Source: Desulfovibrio aminophilus DSM 12254
GTDB lineage: Bacteria > Desulfobacterota > Desulfovibrionia > Desulfovibrionales > Desulfovibrionaceae
NCBI RefSeq assembly: GCF_000422565.1
Contig: NZ_AUMA01000008.1
Coordinates: forward strand, 124,001-188,000
Direction of reading: 5' to 3'
DNA: 64,000 nucleotides
This document shows positions 25,428-34,285 of this stretch, piece by piece. The notes under the pieces were generated by a model. The model was not told the origin of the DNA. It saw only the letters and a program-made list of their open reading frames with translations, and ran no database searches. The translations under genes were made by a program, and so were the position numbers. Position 1 is the stretch's first letter; each line of letters begins with the position of its first letter.

Positions 25428-26453
25428 ATGAACTTGGCGAAGTTTCCTCGGCGCGGCTACGTGACCGCGCCCACGCCCATCGAACCTCTACCGCACCTGT
25501 CCAAGTCGCTGGGCGGCAAGGTGAATCTTTGGATGAAGCGTGATGACCTGCTTCCCGGCACGGCCGGAGGCAACAAGACCCGCAAGTTGGACTTCTGCAT
25601 AGCCGACGCCCTGAAGCAGGGTGCGGACACGGTCATCACCTGCGGCGCCGTGCAGTCCAACCACTGCCGCCTGACGCTGGCCTGGGCCGTGAAGGAGGGC
25701 ATGCCGTGCCACTTGGTGCTTGAGGAACGGGTCAAGGGCAGCTTCAAGCCCGAGGCGTCCGGCAACAACTTCCTCTTCGATCTGCTCGGTGTGGCGGGCA
25801 TCACCGTGGTTCCCGGCGGCACGAACATGATGGAGGCCATGCAGGCCGTGGCCGAGCGTCTGCGGGCCTCCGGGCGCAAGCCGTACATCATCCCCGGCGG
25901 GGCCTCCAATCCCATCGGCGCGACGGGCTACGTGGCCTGCGCCCAGGAAACCCAGGAGCAGCTCTTCCACATGGGGCTGGCCATCGACTGCATGGTGGTG
26001 CCCAGCGGCAGCGCCGGAACCCACTCCGGCATCGTCGTGGGCATGCGCGGCTGCAACGCGAACATTCCGGTGGTGGGCATCAACGTGAGCCGCACCAAGG
26101 AGGCCCAGGAACAGCTTGTGCGCAAGCTTTCCGGTGAAACCGCCGAACGCGTCGGCGTGCGCGGCGGCATCCCGGACGACGACGTGACCTGCTTCGGGGA
26201 TTACGTGGGCGCGGGCTATTCCCTGCCCACCGAAGGCATGGTCGAGGCGGTCCGTCTGCTGGCCTCCCTGGAGGCCGTGCTGCTGGACCCCGTCTATTCG
26301 GGCAAGGCCATGGCCGGATGCATCGACCTGGTGCGCAAGGGGTATTTTCCCGAGGGCTCCAACGTCCTCTTCCTGCACACCGGCGGTTCCCCGGCGCTCT
26401 ACGCCTATCGCGACGTCCTCGCCTCCGGCTACGACGCGGAAAGGAACGGGTAG
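25428..26453 (+). CDS. D-cysteine desulfhydrase family PLP enzyme (possible L-cysteate sulfo-lyase)
   Basis: A 341-residue fold-type II PLP enzyme of the ACC deaminase/DcyD family. TAGGNKTRKLDF holds the PLP lysine (Lys50). GAVQSNHCRLT is the substrate and cofactor loop, and GSAGTHSG binds the PLP phosphate. LHTGGSPALYAY near the end also fits D-cysteine desulfhydrase. DcyD converts D-cysteine to pyruvate, sulfide and ammonia; the related CuyA turns L-cysteate into pyruvate, sulfite and ammonia. Both products suit a sulfur-respiring cell, and the sequence alone does not separate them. The ATG follows AAGGAGAGCAGC. It is first in an operon with an NhaC-type carrier and sits behind the GTCGACAAT operator. 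Confidence 0.88.
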   Translation: MNLAKFPRRGYVTAPTPIEPLPHLSKSLGGKVNLWMKRDDLLPGTAGGNKTRKLDFCIADALKQGADTVITCGAVQSNHCRLTLAWAVKEGMPCHLVLEERVKGSFKPEASGNNFLFDLLGVAGITVVPGGTNMMEAMQAVAERLRASGRKPYIIPGGASNPIGATGYVACAQETQEQLFHMGLAIDCMVVPSGSAGTHSGIVVGMRGCNANIPVVGINVSRTKEAQEQLVRKLSGETAERVGVRGGIPDDDVTCFGDYVGAGYSLPTEGMVEAVRLLASLEAVLLDPVYSGKAMAGCIDLVRKGYFPEGSNVLFLHTGGSPALYAYRDVLASGYDAERNG

Positions 26454-26498
26454 ACAATTCGGCTCAAGATAGGTCAACCTTCTTCAGGAGGATTCTCC

Positions 26499-27896
26499 AT
26501 GGATTCCCCCGTGATGGAAAAGCGTCTTGAGATGCACGGCGGCCTGCTCGGCGGTTTGGTGCCGTTGCTGGTCCTGATCTCCGGCCTTGTCTGGCTTTCC
26601 GTGGCCGAACGCGGCGGCACCAAGCCCTTCTGGGCCTGCGCCTGGATCGCCATCGTGGCCGGACTCTTCTTCGCTAAAAACAAAAGTGAGTATTGCAAGG
26701 CCGCCATGCGCGGCATCGGCGATTCCACGGGCATCGTGATCGTCACGGCCTGGCTCTTCGCCGGGGTCTTCGGCAGCCTCATGGCCGCCGGTGGTCTGGT
26801 CAAGGGACTGCTCTGGCTGGGCATGACCACCGGGGCCCAGGGCGCGGTGTTCACTCTGCTGGTCTTCGTGGCGGCCATGCTCTTCTCGCTGGGCACGGGC
26901 ACCAGCACGGGCACCTGCCTGGCCTTGACTCCCGTGCTGTATCCGGCGGGCTGCTTCCTCGGAGCCGACCCGGCCATGCTGGCCCTGGCGATCCTCTCCG
27001 GCGCGGCCTTCGGCGACAACTTGGCGCCCATCTCCGACACCACCATCGTCTCGGCCTTCACCCAGGGGGCCACCATGCGCGACGTGGTGCGCAGCCGAGC
27101 GCCACTGGCGCTGGTCGCCGCGGCCATCGCGTCGACGGCCTTCGCCGTGTTCGGCGGAGGAGGGGTCGCCCGACCCCTGCCCGAGATCCAGGCCCAGATG
27201 GACCCGAGCGGAGCGTTCATGCTCGTCGCCCTGATCGTGGTTGTGATCGCCGCCCTGGCCGGGCGGCACATCATCGAGTCGCTCATCTACGGCAACGTGG
27301 CGGCTGCGGTGATCGGCATGCTCACCGGCAACATCACCCCGGCGGCCATCTTCTCCATTCCGGCCAAGCGCGGCGACTCCACCGGCATCATCCAGAACGG
27401 GATCAACGGCGTGGTCGGGGCGATCATCTTCGCCATCCTGATCCTGGCCGTGACCCAGATTCTGGTGGAAAGCGGCATCATGCGCCGCATTCTGGATCTG
27501 GCCGAACGCTTCATGGCGCGCACCGTGCGCCAAGCCGAGCTGTTCATCATCGGCATCACGGTGCTGGCCTCCATTCCCATCTCGGCCAACGCCCCGGCGG
27601 AACTCCTGGTGGGGCCGAGCCTGGTGCGGCCCCTGGGCGAGAAGTTCAACCTGGCTCCGGCGCGGCGCGCCAACCTCATGGACTGCGCCGTGTGCACCGT
27701 CTTCTTCACCCTGCCGTGGCACATCGTGGTCGCGGCCTGGTACGGGGCGGTGGTCTCCTCCTCCGCTACGTACGGGCTGGAAGCCCCCTCGGTGGGCATC
27801 GCGCTTTACAATCCCTACTCCTGGGCCCTTCTGGCGGTCATCGTCTTCTCGGCGATCACCGGTTGGAACCGGCGCTACGCCGCCGGGCAGGTCTGA
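26499..27896 (+). CDS. NhaC-family Na+/H+ antiporter-like carrier
   Basis: A 465-residue protein with about 11 membrane helices. The repeats SLGTGTSTGTCLALTPVLYPAG (in part) and GAAFGDNLAPISDTTIVSAF carry the polar GDN...SDTT motif of the NhaC/ArsB-like ion-transporter superfamily. Family members exchange Na+ and H+, but several are now known or suspected to carry organic anions (for example malate-lactate exchange). Its position 45 bases after a cysteine/cysteate-type lyase and before a GntR regulator suggests uptake of that substrate or release of a product. AGGAGG precedes the ATG. A strong terminator follows. Confidence 0.87.
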   Translation: MDSPVMEKRLEMHGGLLGGLVPLLVLISGLVWLSVAERGGTKPFWACAWIAIVAGLFFAKNKSEYCKAAMRGIGDSTGIVIVTAWLFAGVFGSLMAAGGLVKGLLWLGMTTGAQGAVFTLLVFVAAMLFSLGTGTSTGTCLALTPVLYPAGCFLGADPAMLALAILSGAAFGDNLAPISDTTIVSAFTQGATMRDVVRSRAPLALVAAAIASTAFAVFGGGGVARPLPEIQAQMDPSGAFMLVALIVVVIAALAGRHIIESLIYGNVAAAVIGMLTGNITPAAIFSIPAKRGDSTGIIQNGINGVVGAIIFAILILAVTQILVESGIMRRILDLAERFMARTVRQAELFIIGITVLASIPISANAPAELLVGPSLVRPLGEKFNLAPARRANLMDCAVCTVFFTLPWHIVVAAWYGAVVSSSATYGLEAPSVGIALYNPYSWALLAVIVFSAITGWNRRYAAGQV

Positions 27897-27921
27897 ACCC
27901 GATCCGCATCCCGCGCATTAT

Positions 27922-27946
27922 GGGAGGGCTCCGGCCCTCCCTTTTC
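27922..27946 (+). terminator. rho-independent terminator after the NhaC gene
   Basis: A perfect 8-bp stem (27922-27929 with 27934-27941), tetraloop TCCG, followed by TTTTCCTG. It separates the operon from its putative regulator gene. Confidence 0.85.
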
Positions 27947-28128
27947 CTGTCCGACGGAGTTTCCGGCGTGATCGCCGGGGCCTGTTGCGTCCCCCTGCCG
28001 GTGCTGCTAAAAAGGCGCAGTTCGCCGACGGGGAATGGAGCGTGTTTCCCTCCCACCGGGGCCCTTTGGCTCCATCGCGGCGGTTATTCCCCTCGACCGG
28101 CCCGTTCCGACGCGGGCACGTGGACCCT

Positions 28129-28788
28129 ATGCCGATCAGCAAACAGACCTACGGCGAACAGGTCGTTCAATACATCAAGCACGCCATCCGCGCGGGTACG
28201 CTCCGTCCGGGCGACCGGATCAGCGAGGAGCAACTGGCCAAGGAGCTGTCCGTCAGCCGAGCTCCCATCCGCGAGGCCATGCAGATGCTGGCCAACGAGG
28301 GCGTGCTGGTCTCCGCGCCGCACAAGGGCAAGCGCATCACCGAGATGTCGCCGCAGGAAATCCGCGACAGCTATTTCATCGGCGGAGCCCTGGAGGGCGC
28401 GCTCGCGGCTTCCTCGCTGTCGGCCTACACGGAAGACGATTTCCGCCGGATGGGGGATATCCTGGAGCGCATGCGCACCTCCCAGCAGGATCCCGTCAAT
28501 GTGGAGATGCTGGAGGAACTGGACAACGAGTTCCACGGCATCATCTTTTCCCGGACCTCCAGCCGCATGATCGTGGACATCATCCGCCGGTCCTGCCAGG
28601 GCGTGTCCAAGCTGCTCTATTATCCCCGCTGGAAGCGGCTCTTCTCGCGCAGCGAGGTCTACGAGCGGCATCAGAAGATCATCGACGCCCTGCGGTCGGG
28701 CGATGTCGCGCGCATCGAAACCACCTTCCGGGACCACTACAACGAGATCGGCGAACGCATGTCCCGCAGCGGCCGCGAGCCGGGGTGA
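28129..28788 (+). CDS. GntR family transcriptional regulator, FCD class
   Basis: A 219-residue regulator. Residues 5-70 form the GntR winged helix (IRAGTLRPGDRISEEQLAKE then VSRAPIREAMQMLANEGVL). The remainder is an all-helical FCD effector domain, with the metal-type aspartate/histidine pattern ELDNEFH and RHQKIIDAL, and so a small carboxylate or amino acid is the likely ligand. It is separated from the upstream desulfhydrase-NhaC operon by a terminator but probably controls it through the ATTGTCGACAAT site. Start chosen at the ATG from which similarity to the family begins. Confidence 0.92.
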   Translation: MPISKQTYGEQVVQYIKHAIRAGTLRPGDRISEEQLAKELSVSRAPIREAMQMLANEGVLVSAPHKGKRITEMSPQEIRDSYFIGGALEGALAASSLSAYTEDDFRRMGDILERMRTSQQDPVNVEMLEELDNEFHGIIFSRTSSRMIVDIIRRSCQGVSKLLYYPRWKRLFSRSEVYERHQKIIDALRSGDVARIETTFRDHYNEIGERMSRSGREPG

Positions 28789-28922
28789 ATCGTCGGCCTC
28801 TGTTTTTGATCCTTCCTCAATCCTGTTTCGACAGACTGGTGTTTTTGAGCGGGCATGGGCCCGGGGCGGACACTCGTTCCGTGGAGTTCCGCGCGCATCC
28901 TGGAGTACCGGCCCGATGGCGA

Positions 28923-29711
28923 TCAGGAATAGAGCGACCGGATGCGGCGGAAGAGGGGGGGCTTGCGGTCGTATTGATGGACCAGGGCGGCCGGGAGTCC
29001 GGCGTCGTTGAGCACCTCGCCCGCCTCGGACAGTTCCGGTTCCCCGGGTTTGGAGCCCAGGGTCAGGATCGGCCCGTCGTTGCCCTGGAAGCAGAGGCCC
29101 GGCGGCGGGTCGCGGCGCAGGAGGTGGTTGTGCAGCCCCTGGTCGTATCCGGCCATGCGCGGGCCCGGCGTGAAGGGCAGCAGCCGCGCGGTCATGCGCT
29201 CCAGGTAGTCGAGCACCGCGCCGGGATCGCCCACGCTGGTGCCGGAGCAGGACAGGGGCTCGGCCGCCACCTCCGCGAGCGCGGCGTCGCCCAGATGGCC
29301 GCGCAGCCAGTGCGAGGTGTGCGGGCAGGAGCCCACGCTGGCCGAGGGGTCTTCCAGGGCGGCGCAGAATGCGCCGGGCCAGTCCACGGACGCCGGGTCG
29401 CGCTGGAAGACCACGTCCCGGGTGTCGGTGAGCAGCACCCGGCCGAACTCCCGTCCATGCTCCCGCAACCAGTCCCGGTAGAGGAAATAGCGCCAGGCGT
29501 TGTAGGGAACGTGCTCCATCTCCGCCGGGCGTTTGAAGAGCAGCGTTTCCACGCCGTGGGGCTCCAGGCGCTCCGCCTCCCTGGTGGTGGGCGAGACGAA
29601 GAGCAGGCAGCGGCCTCGGAAGCCGGAGCGCTCCAGGGAAGCGGCGAAGGGCTTCATGTCGCCGTAGTGATATCCGGCGGCCAGACCGAGGACGAGAAAG
29701 GCGTCGGACAC
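28923..29711 (-). CDS. putative glycosyltransferase (GT-A-like, DxxD motif)
   Basis: A 262-residue soluble protein. RVLLTDTRDVVFQRDP (Asp96 to Asp99) resembles the metal- and nucleotide-sugar-binding acidic motif of GT-A enzymes, and TDxRDVVFQ is a pattern I associate with bacterial and eukaryotic glycosyltransferase-like proteins. Upstream AWRYFLYRDWL and downstream GYDQGLHNHLL (DQ motif near a possible acceptor site) support this. No signal peptide or membrane helix. It is isolated between a GntR gene and a divergent acyltransferase gene, which may also modify sugars. The function is an inference from motifs only. Confidence 0.6.
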   Translation of the reverse strand: MSDAFLVLGLAAGYHYGDMKPFAASLERSGFRGRCLLFVSPTTREAERLEPHGVETLLFKRPAEMEHVPYNAWRYFLYRDWLREHGREFGRVLLTDTRDVVFQRDPASVDWPGAFCAALEDPSASVGSCPHTSHWLRGHLGDAALAEVAAEPLSCSGTSVGDPGAVLDYLERMTARLLPFTPGPRMAGYDQGLHNHLLRRDPPPGLCFQGNDGPILTLGSKPGEPELSEAGEVLNDAGLPAALVHQYDRKPPLFRRIRSLYS

Positions 29712-29902
29712 GGAACCTCCTGACGACCGCCGAGGCTAGCCCAGGGGCGGGGGCGGGTCAATTCCATCGGGAACGGCGGCCCCGTTTCGCGCTTGCCTTT
29801 CGCCGTCGTGGAAAGCAGGCTATGATTCCGCGCATCCGAGTCCCAAGACGAGAAACCGTCTCCAACCCGCCGTAAGCCCGGCGGTTCATGAGGTCGGCCA
29901 GG

Positions 29903-30625
29903 ATGTCCACCTACTATGACTCGTTGTTGGAACGCCTCCGGGCCCTCATCGACGCGGGGTTGGATGCGCGGAGCACTGGCCGGGCTCTGGAACTCTTGGG
30001 CGGTGTCGCTCCGGCCGAGGAGGCATTGGAGCAACTGCGGCTCTATAACGAGACCTTGCCCAAGGCCGAGGAGTTCCCGTTCACTCGGCAAACCCGGTTC
30101 CTGCACTTCCTTTGGGATGCATTCGACAAGCTGCCCCGCTGTCTGTCCGTGAATTTCTCCATTCCCTTCCGCAGGCTTCTGGCTGAGCGGCTTTTCGCCC
30201 GGTGCGGCCCGGGGTTCATCTGCGAGGAGAACATGCGTTTCAACTTCGCGGCCCTGCTGCGCGTGGGCGAGGGCGTGTTCATCAACCGGAATGTGTTTCT
30301 GGACACCAAGGGCGGAGTGGAGATCGGCGACTTCGCGGCCCTGGCCGAGGACGTGCGCGTCTTCTCCCACGGCCACTCCGAGTCCTCGCATCTGGAGCGG
30401 AGCTACGCTCCGGTGCGCATCGGCGCCTACGCCAAGGTCTACTCCGGGGCCGTGATCCTGCCCGGGGTCACGGTGGGCGACGAGTCCATCGTGGCCTCCC
30501 ATGCCCTGGTCAACCGTGACGTGCCTCCGGGCATGGTGGTGGCCGGGATGCCCGCCAAAATCATTCGCGAACGCCGTTCCGATGGCCGCCACGGCGTGGA
30601 CCTGGAGCATATCTGGCTCTATTGA
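29903..30625 (+). CDS. hexapeptide-repeat (LbH) acyltransferase
   Basis: A 240-residue protein of the maltose/galactoside O-acetyltransferase type. The first ~100 residues are helical. From about residue 110 the imperfect hexapeptide pattern builds a left-handed beta-helix (INRNVFLDTKGGVEIGDFAA, VILPGVTVGDESIVAS). FSHGHSES supplies the catalytic-type His, and GMVVAGMPAKII is the standard end. It probably O-acetylates a sugar or similar acceptor with acetyl-CoA. GAGGTC eight bases before the ATG at 29903 favours this start over the one 15 bases earlier. Confidence 0.88.
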   Translation: MSTYYDSLLERLRALIDAGLDARSTGRALELLGGVAPAEEALEQLRLYNETLPKAEEFPFTRQTRFLHFLWDAFDKLPRCLSVNFSIPFRRLLAERLFARCGPGFICEENMRFNFAALLRVGEGVFINRNVFLDTKGGVEIGDFAALAEDVRVFSHGHSESSHLERSYAPVRIGAYAKVYSGAVILPGVTVGDESIVASHALVNRDVPPGMVVAGMPAKIIRERRSDGRHGVDLEHIWLY

Positions 30626-30689
30626 TTCGGCGTGGGGCGGGTCAATTTTTTCCAAGACGAGCCCGCCCTCGGGTGGTAGAGAAGGACGC

Positions 30690-31529
30690 ATGGCGCATCA
30701 CGAGGGTATTCCGGGCCTGGAGGAGGTCCGTTTCGCCCGCGACGGGGATCTGGGCGGTCTGGAGGTGCGCCTGGCGCGCTACAAGGACTTCGCCTTCGCC
30801 AACCACTGGCACGACTGCTATTCCATCGGCGCGGCCCTGAGCGGCGGCAGTCTCTGCATCCGCAACCGCGAGAACAGCGTCATCCAGACCGGCCAGCTCT
30901 GCCTGCTCAATCCGGGTCAGGTGCATTCCGGCATACCCGCGCGCGACGTGGGCATCACCTACCTCATGTTCTACGTGGACCCCGAGGAGATGCGCCGGGT
31001 GGTCACGCGGGTCACGGGCCGGGACGAGGGCTACCCCGAGTTCCGCAACGTCATTTCCGCCGACCCCGCCTTGTTTCAGGCCATGATGCGCCTTGATCGG
31101 GCCGTGTTCGGCAAGGGCGGGCTGCTGACCCGCGAGAGCCTTTCCTTGGCGGCCCTGGCCGGGTTGCTCGTACGCGCCGGCCATCTGCGCCCGGCGTCGC
31201 GATGCGACGATGGCGAACCCGGGGCGGTGGCCCGAGCCCGGGAATATTTGGCCGCCAATCTGGCCGGGCCGGTGCGTCTGGACGACCTGGCCCGGGCCGC
31301 CGGGCTCTCGGCCTACCACCTGCTGCGGGTTTTCAAGAAGGCCGTGGGCGTCACGCCGCACGCCTGGCTGACCCAGTTGCGCGTGGAGCGGGCCAGGCAT
31401 CTCCTGCTCCGGGGCGTGTCCCCGGCCGAGGCGGCCCTGGCCACGGGCTTTTACGACCAGAGCCATTTCACGAACACCTTCCGCCGCTTCATGGGTGTCA
31501 CGCCCCGCCGCTATCGTCTTCTCCGCTAG
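30690..31529 (+). CDS. AraC-family regulator with cupin sensor domain
   Basis: A 279-residue regulator. The N terminus is an AraC-type cupin (NHWHDCYSIGAALSGG, LCLLNPGQVHSG). The C terminus has two helix-turn-helix motifs (LDDLARAAGLSAYHLLRVFKK and ALATGFYDQSHFTNTFRR in sections) and the closing MGVTPRRYR. Members of this pattern sense amino acids or similar small molecules and often control an adjacent exporter. An EamA exporter gene starts 72 bases downstream on the same strand. A mirror-image AraC-EamA pair faces it (32490-34285). Confidence 0.93.
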   Translation: MAHHEGIPGLEEVRFARDGDLGGLEVRLARYKDFAFANHWHDCYSIGAALSGGSLCIRNRENSVIQTGQLCLLNPGQVHSGIPARDVGITYLMFYVDPEEMRRVVTRVTGRDEGYPEFRNVISADPALFQAMMRLDRAVFGKGGLLTRESLSLAALAGLLVRAGHLRPASRCDDGEPGAVARAREYLAANLAGPVRLDDLARAAGLSAYHLLRVFKKAVGVTPHAWLTQLRVERARHLLLRGVSPAEAALATGFYDQSHFTNTFRRFMGVTPRRYRLLR

Positions 31530-31601
31530 CAATTCCTTCCAAGAAATCCCGGCGCGGACACGCTAGGACAGGGGCCGACGCCGAGGCGTCAGGAGGCTTT
31601 C

Positions 31602-32522
31602 ATGCGTGACCGTGCCCTGCTTCCCGTGCTGGCCCTGCTGACCACCGTGGTCCTCTGGGGCCTGTCCTACCCGGCCATGAAGACCGTGGTCACGGTCCTG
31701 GACCCCCAGGCCGTGATGTGGGCGCGCATGGCCGTGGCCCTGCTCACCCTCCTGCCGGTACTCACCCGCGTCTGGCCCCGCATGCGCCGGGCCGATCTCC
31801 CGGCCCTGGCGGCCATGTGCCTGCTCATGCCCTGCGCCTACTTCTTCTTCGAGTCCAACGCCCTGCGCTACACCACCTCGATGCAGGCCGGGATCATCTC
31901 CTCCACCGTGCCCCTGCTGGTGGCGGTGGGAGCCTGGCTTTTCCTCAAGGAGCCTTTGTCCCTGCGCGCCTTGGCCGGTCTGCTGCTGGCCCTGGCCGGG
32001 GTCAGCCTCATGAGCCTCCAGGGCCGGGCCACGGAGGCCGCCTCGGACCCGCTCCTGGGCAACGTCCTGGAGGTCTGCGCCATGATCTGCGCCGCCGGGT
32101 CCATGCTCGTGCTCAAGCGCCTCTCCGCGCGCTACGGCTCCTGGTCGCTGACCATGCTCCAGACCGTGGCCGGGATGCTCTTCTTTCTCCCCGGCGCGCC
32201 GATCCTCTTCGACCGTTGGGATGCACTGCTCCACGGGGGGCAGCTCTGGATTCTCCTCTTCCTCGGCGCGGGCGCGAGCCTGGGAGCCTTCGGCCTGTAC
32301 AACTGGGGCATGAGCCGCATGGAGGCGGGCCGGGCCTCGGCCTACATCAACCTCGTGCCGGTGATGGCCGTGGTCTTCGGTTGGTTGTTTCTGGGCGAGA
32401 GCTTGACTCTGGGGCAGATTTGGGCCGCGCTGCTCGTGCTGGCCGGGGTGGGCCTGAGCCAGATGCGCTCACGGCCGCGCCGGGGGCGGTCAGCACTCGG
32501 CACGGAGGCCGCCGGTCGCTGA
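31602..32522 (+). CDS. EamA-family (DMT) transporter
   Basis: A 306-residue protein with ten membrane helices in two EamA repeats (WGLSYPAMKTVVTVL ... LNALRYTTSMQAG ... and YINLVPVMAVVFGWLFLGE). Drug/metabolite transporters of this type mostly export amino acids or related metabolites, and AraC neighbours commonly induce them. It sits 72 bases after its presumed regulator. Its last 33 bases overlap the end of the oppositely oriented EamA gene, so the two transcripts are antisense at their ends. Confidence 0.92.
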   Translation: MRDRALLPVLALLTTVVLWGLSYPAMKTVVTVLDPQAVMWARMAVALLTLLPVLTRVWPRMRRADLPALAAMCLLMPCAYFFFESNALRYTTSMQAGIISSTVPLLVAVGAWLFLKEPLSLRALAGLLLALAGVSLMSLQGRATEAASDPLLGNVLEVCAMICAAGSMLVLKRLSARYGSWSLTMLQTVAGMLFFLPGAPILFDRWDALLHGGQLWILLFLGAGASLGAFGLYNWGMSRMEAGRASAYINLVPVMAVVFGWLFLGESLTLGQIWAALLVLAGVGLSQMRSRPRRGRSALGTEAAGR

Positions 32523-33407
32523 TCGTCGCCGCGCCGGGGCCGAGAGCAGGGCGATGCCGCCGAGCACGCAGATGCAGCCCAGCACATGGCCCCACCCCAG
32601 GGGCTCGTCCAGGAAGGCCCAGGAGAAGAACAGGGCGCTCACCGGCATGAGCCCGCTGTAGACTCCGGCCGTGGCGGCCGGAACCCGCGCCACGCCGTAA
32701 AACCAGAGCACGTAGGCCAGCACGCTCACGGCTCCGCCGTAGTAGAGGAGCAGGAGCCACTGCCCAAGTCCCAGGGTGGCGAAGTCGAAGCTTGCCGCCT
32801 GCCAGGCCGCCGGGCCCAGGAACTGCGCCAGGCCGATGCAGCTCACGGCCGTGGACGCGGTCAGGGCCGAAAGCGAAGCGGGCAGGGCCTTGCGCAGGAG
32901 CAGGAAGACCGCCTCTCCGATCACCGCCCCGAGCACGAACAGGTCGCCCGTGAGGGACGACTCCCCGCCGTTTCCGGCGTTCAGAGCGGCGATGCTCATG
33001 GTCCCGGCCAGGGCCAGGAGGATGCCCAGCGTGCCCCTTTTCCCCGGGCGCTCCTTGAGGAAGATCAGGGCCAGGAACGCGATCCAGGCCGGAGTGGTGC
33101 CCGTGAGCACCCCGGCCGAGGCCGCGTCCGTGCGCAGCAATCCGAGCAGGAGCAGGACGTTGAAGAGGAAAACCCCGCAGAAGGTCTGGAGGAAGAGCAG
33201 GCCCCAGTGCCGGAGGCGCAGCTGGGGCAGACCGCCCTCCAGCAGCCGCAGCAGGGGCAGGGCCAGGGCGCAGGCCACGAGAAAGCGCAGGCCCAGCGCC
33301 AGGTGGATGGGCATGGACAGGGCCACGGACTTGCCGACGGCCACGGAACTTCCGACGATGCACATGGCCCCGGCCAGACAGGCCCGGGCGGCGAATGGCG
33401 ACGACAT
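32490..33407 (-). CDS. EamA-family (DMT) transporter, second copy
   Basis: A 305-residue ten-helix EamA protein: VGSSVAVGKSVALSMP in helix 1, LGLLRTDAASAGVLTGTTPAWIA in sections (helices 3-4), and VYSGLMPVSALFFSWAFLDEP near the end, the second-repeat signature. It is clearly a different subgroup from the facing EamA protein, so this is not a recent tandem copy. The start at 33407 follows GGAGGCTCCC. The frame remains open beyond it, but that part is out-of-frame AraC sequence. The AraC-type gene 41 bases upstream is its likely regulator. Confidence 0.92.
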   Translation of the reverse strand: MSSPFAARACLAGAMCIVGSSVAVGKSVALSMPIHLALGLRFLVACALALPLLRLLEGGLPQLRLRHWGLLFLQTFCGVFLFNVLLLLGLLRTDAASAGVLTGTTPAWIAFLALIFLKERPGKRGTLGILLALAGTMSIAALNAGNGGESSLTGDLFVLGAVIGEAVFLLLRKALPASLSALTASTAVSCIGLAQFLGPAAWQAASFDFATLGLGQWLLLLYYGGAVSVLAYVLWFYGVARVPAATAGVYSGLMPVSALFFSWAFLDEPLGWGHVLGCICVLGGIALLSAPARRRSATGGLRAEC

Positions 33408-33448
33408 GGGAGCCTCCTTGCGATGGCCCCAACATGCCGACTCCCGGC

Positions 33449-34285
33449 TCAGCGGTCTTGAAGGGAATTGCGGTAGGCCGCCGGGGTGACGCCGGTGAGC
33501 CGCTTGAACTGGCGGGTGAGATGGCTCTGGTCCGCGAAGCCGGTCTCGGCGGCCACTCGGGCCGGGTCCAGGCCCCGGCGCAACAGCCCCTGGGCGCGGC
33601 GCACCCGGCACTGGACCAGGAAGGCGTGCGGGGTCAGACCCGTGGTCCGGCGGAACACGCGCAGGAAGTGGAAGGGCGAGAGTCCGGCCACGCGGGCGGT
33701 TTCGGCCAGGTCCGGGTCTTCGGCGCAGCGCGCGGCCAGGAATTCCCGGGCCAGGGCCACTGCCCGGGGTTCGCGACCGGCCCGGGGCGGTGTTCCGCCG
33801 TCGTCGGCGTGGCGGGTGATCCAGGCGGCCAGCAGGGAGAGCAGGCCGGACTGGGCGGCCAGACGGTCCATGCCGGATTCCAGCCGGTGGTGCAGGGCGA
33901 GGAGGTCGCGGGCCAGGGCCGGGTCGCGCAGCACGCCCGCGCGGAAATGCGGCAGTCCAGCACGGCCCAGTTCCCCGGCCACGGCGCGCGGCAGGTCGGC
34001 CTCCAGGTAGAACATGCGGTAGGCCCACCCCTGATCCGAGGCGGCGTGGCCGTCGTGGGCCAGCCCCGGCACCACGAGGTTGACCTCGCCCGGCGCGGCC
34101 ACCAGGTCCGCGCCCTGGTAGCGGAAGGCCAGGGCCCCGGATTCGATGACGCCCAGGGCGTAGCCATCGTGGAAGTGGCGCGGGAAGGTCTGGGTGCGGA
34201 ACGAGGCGCGCAGGAGCTCCAGCCCGTCCAGGCCGGAAATCCTCCAGGCCATGCTCTGTTCCGTCGTGTGTCCGCTTGCGGCCAT
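33449..34285 (-). CDS. AraC-family regulator, second copy
   Basis: A 278-residue cupin-AraC protein: FPRHFHDGYALGVIESG starts the sensor barrel, VNLVVPGLAHDGH closes its metal-like face, and the two helix-turn-helix motifs are LAETARVAGLSPFHFLRVFRR (in sections) and ETGFADQSHLTRQFKRLTG, ending TPAAYRNS. It is transcribed toward the second EamA gene. Together with 30690-32522 this makes a head-in, symmetrical AraC-EamA/EamA-AraC block. Confidence 0.93.
   Translation of the reverse strand: MAASGHTTEQSMAWRISGLDGLELLRASFRTQTFPRHFHDGYALGVIESGALAFRYQGADLVAAPGEVNLVVPGLAHDGHAASDQGWAYRMFYLEADLPRAVAGELGRAGLPHFRAGVLRDPALARDLLALHHRLESGMDRLAAQSGLLSLLAAWITRHADDGGTPPRAGREPRAVALAREFLAARCAEDPDLAETARVAGLSPFHFLRVFRRTTGLTPHAFLVQCRVRRAQGLLRRGLDPARVAAETGFADQSHLTRQFKRLTGVTPAAYRNSLQDR

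Noticed and set aside
32490-34028. A 512-codon minus-strand frame joining an extension to the EamA protein.
   Set aside because: The extra N-terminal part is the AraC gene read in the wrong frame; ribosome site and membrane topology place the start at 33407.
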